The position numbers and the translations under genes were made by a program. A model generated the notes under the pieces. It was given only the letters and a program-made list of their open reading frames with translations, searched no databases and was not told where the DNA came from. From positions 1-39,130 of the forward strand of contig QHXW01000128.1 in NCBI GenBank assembly GCA_003223115.1: a DNA stretch of 39,130 nt. The letters run 5' to 3'. The first letter of the stretch is position 1, and every line of letters starts with the position of its first letter. Shown one piece after another: positions 33,857-39,130 of this stretch. This stretch comes from Acidobacteriota bacterium (GTDB lineage Bacteria; Acidobacteriota; Terriglobia; Bryobacterales; Bryobacteraceae).

Positions 33857-35093
33857 GGTGCACCTGAATCAGAGCAGCTACGATGCGTGTGGCAGCCTGC
33901 CCGTCCCACTTCTCCGGGAGGCGCCGATCGGCAGATTTCCTCTCGGTTTGACGACGAACAGCATCCTTGATTCTTTCTGCGTCCGTCCCGGCGATAATAT
34001 TGGTCCCTTTTTCTATGGTGACTGGCCTTTCCGTGTTATCTCTAACCGTCACGCAAGGAATCCCGAGGCACGTTGTTTCTTCCTGGATGCCGCCTGAATC
34101 GGTTACGACGAGTGTCGCATGCTTCATTAAACAAAGGAAGTCCAGATAACCCAGTGGGTGGGTCAAGATTATTCCGTCGCGGCAGTTTCCGGAACCTCGG
34201 GCATTCCCTTTGCGTTTCCTTGCATTCACCCCGCTGCGGAACTCGAATCCGAATTTCCTTATTCGCCGTTGGGTTCGGGGATGCACAGGAAAGATGACGG
34301 GGCAATTCGTTGCGAGTTCTTCCAGTCCTGCCAGGATATTTAGAAAGACATCGCGATTATCCACATTTGACGGCCGATGTAGAGTCAGCAGCGCATAAGG
34401 GCGAATCGACTTGCAACCGTCATTGTTTCTTCCCCGTACCCGAAGCTTTAATTTGTCCAATATAGTGGAAGCCTCGGCTTTCTCCTTGAATGCCAGGAGC
34501 GAATCGATCATGGTGTTGCCGACAAAATGAATCTTTGTGGGTGATACTCCCTCGTTCCGCAGATTCTGGAGCGCGCTCTCTTCAGTCACAAAGAGCAAGT
34601 CCGACACCTGATCGGTGAGAATGCGGTTGATCTCCTCGGGCATCGAACGATCGAACGAGCGCAACCCCGCTTCCACGTGGACAATCAACGGCCTAGAACC
34701 AGCGGAGTCAAAGGAAATCTTGGCTGTAACCAGTGCGCAGGCGAGAGTCGAATTCACATCTCCGACCAGAAGCACGACGTCGGGCTTCTCCGTCAAGAGG
34801 ACCTGCTCGAATGTTTTCATGATCTCCGCCGTCTGAGTGGCGTGCGATCCCGAACCCACGCCGAGGTAAGCATTCGGCTTTGGAAGGCTAAGATCGCGGA
34901 AGAACGCACCGGACATCAGGTCGTCGTAATGCTGACCTGTATGAACAAGGATGTGCTGGATCGTTTCTACTGGCCCTTGATACAGGTCGGCAAAACCTAC
35001 CGAAACCCTCTGGTCGTGCTGCTTAATGGCTGCAATAATCGGTGCGACTTTCATGAAATTTGGCCGCGCGCCAACTACAATGAGAATATTCAT
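33819..35093 (-). CDS. wecB: Non-hydrolysing UDP-GlcNAc 2-epimerase (WecB/WbpI type)
   Basis: Interconverts the gluco and manno forms of a UDP-2-acetamido sugar at C2. The 424 residues show GARPNFMKVAPI (8-19), HTGQHYDDLMSG (51-62), LVGDVNSTLA (109-118), VEAGLRS, MPEEINR and, in the C-terminal domain, TDSGGIQEE and RDNTERPVT, all of this family. It is longer than the usual roughly 370 residues because of an expanded N-terminal region and a basic insert (KRKGNARGSG). Coupled by ATGA to the DUF354 gene. A housekeeping WecB making UDP-ManNAc is possible. The surrounding WbpB/D/E-like genes instead suggest the WbpI step, making UDP-ManNAc3NAcA. Confidence 0.95.
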   Translation of the reverse strand: MNILIVVGARPNFMKVAPIIAAIKQHDQRVSVGFADLYQGPVETIQHILVHTGQHYDDLMSGAFFRDLSLPKPNAYLGVGSGSHATQTAEIMKTFEQVLLTEKPDVVLLVGDVNSTLACALVTAKISFDSAGSRPLIVHVEAGLRSFDRSMPEEINRILTDQVSDLLFVTEESALQNLRNEGVSPTKIHFVGNTMIDSLLAFKEKAEASTILDKLKLRVRGRNNDGCKSIRPYALLTLHRPSNVDNRDVFLNILAGLEELATNCPVIFPVHPRTQRRIRKFGFEFRSGVNARKRKGNARGSGNCRDGIILTHPLGYLDFLCLMKHATLVVTDSGGIQEETTCLGIPCVTVRDNTERPVTIEKGTNIIAGTDAERIKDAVRRQTERKSADRRLPEKWDGQAATRIVAALIQVHHEKSLPRQALVA

Positions 35094-36313
35094 TTTGTCA
35101 GCTCGGAACTGATGAACTCGGCCCTCTTTTCACTAACGCAGGCAAGCTGGTTCCGACCGATGCCTTCGCCGGTGGTCGCCGAAGGGTGTTTCGCGTCCAT
35201 GATCGCGATAATATGCTCGACAATGCTGTGTAAAATGGAAACAGCACCGTCCTCCGGCCTCTCGGGGCGATTTCGTCGTGCTATGACGATCTTCGTTTGG
35301 ACATCTTCGACACTCTTAAGGAGTACGAGCCTCCCTCGATTGGCGAGATACTGATCAACAGCGCCGATCCTGCCACGGAACACGCTGTAGACGGGAACGC
35401 CCAAGGACGCTGCCTCTCGGTTCATCGTTCCACCCGCACTGATCACAAGGTCGGAATGCCAAATCAGATTGAGGCCATTTACGACTCCGTTGGGGATGCG
35501 CATTGCACCCTTCAAGAGTAGATCGGGCCAGCGCTCTCGTAACTCAATTAATTGCTTTTCATTTCGAGGGAGTGCGACAAGTTTCACACCACGACACTTA
35601 CCTAGAAACTCGACTGCTGCATCGAAGAGTTCGTCGCTCTCCGGATTATGATAGTGCGCCTCACTCGCGGGGGGACGAATGGTGGCCACCACCTCCTCTT
35701 CCTGCAATCCGAGTTGAGCCCTGATGCTGGGGTCTGGAACGAACCGAGGAATATAGACGTCTTCCTTGATACCCGGGTATTTTAGAATTCGATTCGGGTC
35801 CAATCGGATGGCTGCATTGGGGATTACTTCCGGGCACACCAGCCAGGCAGGGCGGATGAAAGCCCAGCCCGTTGCAAACTCATAATCACCCATGAATAAA
35901 GATGGAATCCGCCAAAACATGGACAGGATCAACTGGGAACGTGAGCAAACAGAGACGGCCAAGTCTGGGTTTTCCCGGAGGACGGTGGGAATCAACTGCA
36001 ATGCACGAAAGCACAACCCCGCCATCTTGCGGATCTTGCTCTTCCCGGAGTGACGGCCGATGAGCCTGTAATTCAAATGAAAAAGATCGGCTAACTCGCG
36101 TACCTGAAAACAATCGCGCACAGTGAGCACTACTGCGTAGTCACGCTTCTTGAGCTCCTCGACGATTGGAGCAAAAAATGGAACGTTGGGTGAGTTATCC
36201 AAATCGATCCAGATCTTCCCTTTGGCGGCCGCTGCTCGGCATCTCTCCGTCGTTGCCGGCGGGCTCACGGCTAGTGCATGTGTCGGGTCTTCAACCTTCA
36301 TATCGGAACTCAA
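35090..36313 (-). CDS. DUF354 family protein (predicted GT-B-like glycosyltransferase)
   Basis: A 407-residue protein of the DUF354/COG1817 family, predicted to be GT-B-fold and related to UDP-GlcNAc 2-epimerases. Visible family marks are IWIDLDNSPNVPFF near the N-terminus, TVRDCFQ, PGIKEDVYIPRF in mid-protein and AGGTMNREAASLGVP in the C-terminal half, where a nucleotide would bind. The start chosen is TTG at 36313, because AAGGA sits 7 bases upstream (36321-36325), whereas the in-frame ATG at 36301 has no ribosome binding site. The stop overlaps the epimerase ATG (ATGA), tying the two products together. It may be the transferase using the diacetamido-uronate donor, or an accessory enzyme. 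The biochemical role is not established for the family. Confidence 0.85.
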   Translation of the reverse strand: MSSDMKVEDPTHALAVSPPATTERCRAAAAKGKIWIDLDNSPNVPFFAPIVEELKKRDYAVVLTVRDCFQVRELADLFHLNYRLIGRHSGKSKIRKMAGLCFRALQLIPTVLRENPDLAVSVCSRSQLILSMFWRIPSLFMGDYEFATGWAFIRPAWLVCPEVIPNAAIRLDPNRILKYPGIKEDVYIPRFVPDPSIRAQLGLQEEEVVATIRPPASEAHYHNPESDELFDAAVEFLGKCRGVKLVALPRNEKQLIELRERWPDLLLKGAMRIPNGVVNGLNLIWHSDLVISAGGTMNREAASLGVPVYSVFRGRIGAVDQYLANRGRLVLLKSVEDVQTKIVIARRNRPERPEDGAVSILHSIVEHIIAIMDAKHPSATTGEGIGRNQLACVSEKRAEFISSELTK

Positions 36314-36320
36314 GTGTCAA

Positions 36321-36325
36321 TCCTT
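36321..36325 (-). promoter_or_regulatory. Ribosome binding site supporting the TTG start of the DUF354 gene
   Basis: On the minus strand this reads AAGGA, followed by 7 bases and TTG at 36313. It decides the start in favour of the TTG over the unpreceded ATG at 36301. Confidence 0.5.
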
Positions 36326-36337
36326 GCGGGATGAAAA

Positions 36338-37597
36338 TCATCCGGCGGCACGACGTTCGGTCGGGGCGACTGGCCCAAGATTTGGCTTCCGGCTAGCGAG
36401 AGCTTCTCTGGCAAGTGAATTGATTACTTCTTGGACAATGGCTTTCTGCCGGGAATGTTCGAGCTCCGGATACATTGGCAGAGACAAGATTTCCGCCGCC
36501 ACCTTTTCTGTCACGGGAAAATCTCCCTTTTCGTATCCCAAAGCCGCATACGCCCTCTGAAGGTGGAGAGGCGTCGGATAGTGGATCTGGGTAGTGACGT
36601 TAGCCTGGGCAAGACGTACCTGAAGTTGATCCCGATTCTTAACGCGGATCACATAGAGGTGATAAACGGCCCTGTTTCGGGGAGATTCGTATGGCAGGTT
36701 AATTGTAGCGATCTGTGACCGAAATAGCTCGTCGTACCGACGTGCATTTGCGCGGCGTTTTTGGTTCCACTCCGGTAAGTGCTTGAGCTTGGCTCGCAAA
36801 ATCCCTGCTTGGATTGCATCCAATCTGCCGTTATAGCCCTCTATTTCATGGCTATACTTTTGCACTTGGCCATGGTCGCGCAGCATGCGGACTTTGTCTG
36901 CGATCACTTTATCGTTGGTCGTAACTGCGCCCGCCTCTCCACATGCGCCCAGATTTTTCCCCGGATAGAAGCTGAAAGCTGCCGCCAGCCCCAGCGACCC
37001 TGCCGCCTTCCAGCAGCTCTCTTTTCGGGAATAGTAGACCGCCCCGTGAGCCTGACAAGCGTCTTCGATCACGAACAACTTGTGTCGTTTCGCCAGCTGC
37101 AGGATGGGATCCATGTCTGCCATCTGGCCGTACAAGTGCACAGGGACGATTCCTACGACAGGACTTTGCGTCTTCCGGTTCACTAACTTTCCAGTCGAAC
37201 GGTCGAGGCAGCATTGCAATTCAAGGTATTCCTGGAGCCTTCGTGCATTCATGTTGTAAGTGCGGTCGTCGACGTCTACGAAGGCCGGCCGCGCGCCCGC
37301 CTGGGAGATGGCCTCTGTGGTCGCGATAAAAGTGTTCGGAACTGTTACGACAGTATCTCCCGGCTGCACCCCGGCGGCGATCAAGGCAAACAGCAGGGCC
37401 GCCGTTCCGCTCCCTACGCCAACGCAATACTCAGCTCCACAATACTGTGAAAACTCCCTTTCAAACTCTTCCACCATCGGTCCGCCGACAAATCCGGCGG
37501 TCTTTAGCGCTTTTCGGAAGACCGAGACCAGCTCTTCTTCCATCTCTAGGTGAGGTGTCACTAGATCCGAGAAAGGAATTCCGCCGTTGCCGGTCAT
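36338..37597 (-). CDS. DegT/DnrJ/EryC1/StrS sugar aminotransferase, WbpE-like
   Basis: PLP-dependent transaminase expected to convert the 3-keto UDP-sugar made by the upstream oxidoreductase into the 3-amino sugar. Of 419 residues, GSGTAALLFAL near 62-72 binds the cofactor phosphate, VIEDACQAHGA near 177-186 holds the PLP-binding Asp (about 179), and SFYPGKNLG near 209-217 carries the Schiff-base lysine (about K214). The C-terminal HYPTPLHLQ is also typical of the family. The ATG overlaps the acetyltransferase stop by 4 bases. The length is normal with a short Ala/Arg-rich tail. Together with the flanking oxidoreductase, acetyltransferase and epimerase it best fits the WbpE step, although DegT enzymes accept many keto-sugars. 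Confidence 0.95.
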   Translation of the reverse strand: MTGNGGIPFSDLVTPHLEMEEELVSVFRKALKTAGFVGGPMVEEFEREFSQYCGAEYCVGVGSGTAALLFALIAAGVQPGDTVVTVPNTFIATTEAISQAGARPAFVDVDDRTYNMNARRLQEYLELQCCLDRSTGKLVNRKTQSPVVGIVPVHLYGQMADMDPILQLAKRHKLFVIEDACQAHGAVYYSRKESCWKAAGSLGLAAAFSFYPGKNLGACGEAGAVTTNDKVIADKVRMLRDHGQVQKYSHEIEGYNGRLDAIQAGILRAKLKHLPEWNQKRRANARRYDELFRSQIATINLPYESPRNRAVYHLYVIRVKNRDQLQVRLAQANVTTQIHYPTPLHLQRAYAALGYEKGDFPVTEKVAAEILSLPMYPELEHSRQKAIVQEVINSLAREALASRKPNLGPVAPTERRAAG

Positions 37598-38091
37598 GAC
37601 GCCGCCTTGAGGTCTGGCGCAATCAAACGAAGCAACTTTGCTGGATTTCCAGCCACAATCGCATTGTCGGGCACGTCGTGAGTCACAACACTGCCTGCAC
37701 CCACGAGAGCGTTTTCACCGATGACCAGGTTCGAAAGAATCGTCGCACCAGAACCGAGGGAGGCGCCTTTTTTCACCAGCGTTGGCTCCACTTTCCAGTC
37801 CTTCTCGGTTTGAAGCTGGCCTTCCGAAGTGGTAGCGCGGGGATAAACGTCATTGATGAAGGTTACGCCGTGGCCAACAAAGACATTGTCTTCAATGGTT
37901 ACCCCTTCGCAGACAAAGCTATGGCTCGAGATCTTGCAATTTTTGCCGACCCTGGCGTTCTTTTGAATTTCCACAAAGGCGCCTATTTTGGTGCCGTCGC
38001 CGATTGCGCAGCAATAGAGATTGATGAACTTAGACAGCTTCACCTCCTTGCCTAATTGGACATCAGGGGCGATGCACTGATACAGATTCAT
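37594..38091 (-). CDS. Left-handed beta-helix N-acetyltransferase, WbpD/WlbB-like
   Basis: Predicted acetyl-CoA-dependent N-acetyltransferase acting on the 3-amino group of a UDP-sugar. The 165 residues show the hexapeptide-repeat rhythm (IGDGTKIGAFVEI, VGKNCKISSHSFV, IEDNVFVGHGV), then ASLGSGATI...VIGENALVGAGSVVT and the usual C-terminal AGNPAKLL. A loop carrying NDVYPRA interrupts the helix after the central coils, as in WbpD/WlbB. The ATG overlaps the stop of the oxidoreductase upstream (ATGA), and its own stop overlaps the aminotransferase start in the same way, so the three are translationally coupled. The family is clear; the substrate is inferred from the neighbours. Confidence 0.92.
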   Translation of the reverse strand: MNLYQCIAPDVQLGKEVKLSKFINLYCCAIGDGTKIGAFVEIQKNARVGKNCKISSHSFVCEGVTIEDNVFVGHGVTFINDVYPRATTSEGQLQTEKDWKVEPTLVKKGASLGSGATILSNLVIGENALVGAGSVVTHDVPDNAIVAGNPAKLLRLIAPDLKAAS

Positions 38092-39130
38092 AGCCGGATG
38101 GTTGTTCCTCTCTTTTTCAACGATTGGTCAGCAGCTTCGAGCATCTTGACGACACGCAAACCCGCGGGACCGTCATTGATGGGGGTTCGATCATTCAGTA
38201 TGCAATCAATGAAGTATGCTAGTTCGGCCTTCAAAGCCTCGGTCGGTTCGACTTTGGGTGCCCACATGTCTCCGGAACGATAACTCACAAGTAATTCATA
38301 GATCTCATGCCCGGTCCTCATTTGAACGCCCTTGTCGTAGACCTTGAGTTTTTCGTCGGCCTCGAGGTCGTTCCAAACCAGCATCCTTTTCTCTCCGCCG
38401 ATCAGAGTGGTGCGGACCTTAACCGGAGACAGCCAGTTGACGTTGATGTGTGCAATGATGTTGCCGGGAAAATAGATCGTGATAAAAGCCACGTCCACGT
38501 GACCGTTCAAGTGCCTCTCCCCGGTGGCAACGATGGCCTCTGGCTTCTTCGGGATGATGTAGTCCATGATCGACAAATCGTGAGGCGCAAGATCCCACAC
38601 GACGTTGATGTCGTGTTGGAAGAGACCCAGATTCACCCGCGTCGAGTCATAATAGTAGAGTTTGCCTAACGTACCGTTATCCACGAGCTGCCGGATTTTC
38701 CTCACTGCGCCGGTGAAGAGAAATGTGTGATCCACCATGATCTTGAGCCTATTCCGGGTCGCTAGCTCGATGAGCTCCTCGGCCTGTTGCGTCGTCGAAG
38801 TGAAGGGTTTTTCGACGAAGACGTGCTTTCCATTTTGCAGCGCAGATTTCGCCAGGTCGAAGTGCGTCCAGACCGGAGTGACCACCGCGATGGCATCGAT
38901 TTGCGTCGAGGTCAGGAGCTCGGAGCAGTCCCTTGTCAGCTCGACGTCGGGACGAGCCTGTCTTGCTCCTTGGAGATTGGCAGGATTGCTGTCGCAGATG
39001 GCTACGAGCTGGCAATTTTCGAGACCCTGGAGATTCCTGACCACGTTCGGACCCCAATAGCCGTAACCGATGACCCCAATACGTAGCTCTGCGGCAGGTC
39101 CTGGTTGACAGGTGTCGTAAACGTAATTTG
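38088..39130 (-). CDS. Gfo/Idh/MocA-family oxidoreductase, WlbA/WbpB-like (5' partial)
   Basis: Predicted NAD-dependent oxidation of a UDP-sugar, most likely C3 of UDP-GlcNAcA, in the cytoplasm. A GTG at 39044 falls inside the Rossmann motif. The same frame stays open to the window edge and there encodes RIGVIGYGYWGPNVV, the dinucleotide-binding loop, so the true start lies beyond 39130 and no start codon is visible upstream. Other family marks are VEKPF (the Gfo/Idh lysine loop) and DLAPHDLSI in the substrate domain. Its stop overlaps the start of the acetyltransferase gene by 4 bases (ATGA). The acetyltransferase, aminotransferase and 2-epimerase that follow are the partners expected for WlbA/WbpB. 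The family is certain; the exact substrate is inferred from this context. Confidence 0.93.
   Translation of the reverse strand, partial: NYVYDTCQPGPAAELRIGVIGYGYWGPNVVRNLQGLENCQLVAICDSNPANLQGARQARPDVELTRDCSELLTSTQIDAIAVVTPVWTHFDLAKSALQNGKHVFVEKPFTSTTQQAEELIELATRNRLKIMVDHTFLFTGAVRKIRQLVDNGTLGKLYYYDSTRVNLGLFQHDINVVWDLAPHDLSIMDYIIPKKPEAIVATGERHLNGHVDVAFITIYFPGNIIAHINVNWLSPVKVRTTLIGGEKRMLVWNDLEADEKLKVYDKGVQMRTGHEIYELLVSYRSGDMWAPKVEPTEALKAELAYFIDCILNDRTPINDGPAGLRVVKMLEAADQSLKKRGTTIRL

Overview
The window reads as one long, co-directional exopolysaccharide/capsule gene cluster. Every gene I can support lies on the minus strand, so transcription runs from the right edge to the left edge. Many neighbours overlap by the 4-base ATGA/GTGA signature of translational coupling. 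There is no tRNA, rRNA, CRISPR array or insertion sequence that I can see, and no gene-free gap above 300 bases except two stretches holding gene remnants (about 2030-2397 and 33473-33818). Secreted Ig-like repeat proteins, a YVTN beta-propeller and a DUF7948/SBBP-type N-terminus beside a Wzx/Wzy-type polysaccharide cluster suggest an Acidobacteriota (Solibacter/Bryobacterales-like) chromosome. That assignment is inference from protein style, not from a marker gene.

Region by region, in transcription order. (1) 39130-33819: nucleotide-sugar block with a WlbA/WbpB-like Gfo/Idh/MocA oxidoreductase (5' end off the window), a WbpD-like left-handed beta-helix N-acetyltransferase, a WbpE-like DegT aminotransferase, a DUF354 GT-B-like protein and a WecB/WbpI-type UDP-GlcNAc 2-epimerase. 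With the UDP-sugar 6-dehydrogenase at 28515-27142 this matches, step for step, the route to UDP-2,3-diacetamido-2,3-dideoxy-D-mannuronate. (2) 33856-30869: a GT2 remnant, a FemAB/GNAT-like protein and a divergent polysaccharide deacetylase. (3) 30885-26072: the export machine, with a Wzc-like BY-kinase/co-polymerase, the dehydrogenase and a Wza-like outer-membrane export protein. (4) 25996-14442: assembly and processing, with a toroid protein (VpsJ-like), a fused bi-domain oxidoreductase, a Wzy-like polymerase/ligase, a GT4 with an extra N-terminal domain, a Wzx flippase, a heparinase II/III-like protein and a second GT4.

(5) 14325-4212: tailoring and accessory block, with an orphan N-terminal fragment of a DUF7948 protein, an AsnB-type amidotransferase, a secreted heparin-lyase-I-like protein, a YdcF/SanA-like membrane protein, a seven-bladed YVTN propeller, a methyltransferase, an FMO-like flavoprotein, an AlgI-type MBOAT O-acetyltransferase and its SGNH partner. 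(6) 4197-1: two tandem genes for large secreted proteins built of four roughly 110-125-residue modules plus Ig-like domains. The second is preceded by a 94%-identical copy of the 3' end of the SGNH gene, so this part arose by a tandem segmental duplication. The second copy runs off the left edge.

Together the genes are consistent with synthesis of an acidic, diacetamido-uronate-containing polysaccharide by the Wzx/Wzy route. It may be amidated, O-acetylated, deacetylated and trimmed by lyases, then exported through Wzc/Wza and coated by secreted repeat proteins. No initiating glycosyl-1-phosphate transferase and no exosortase is visible here.
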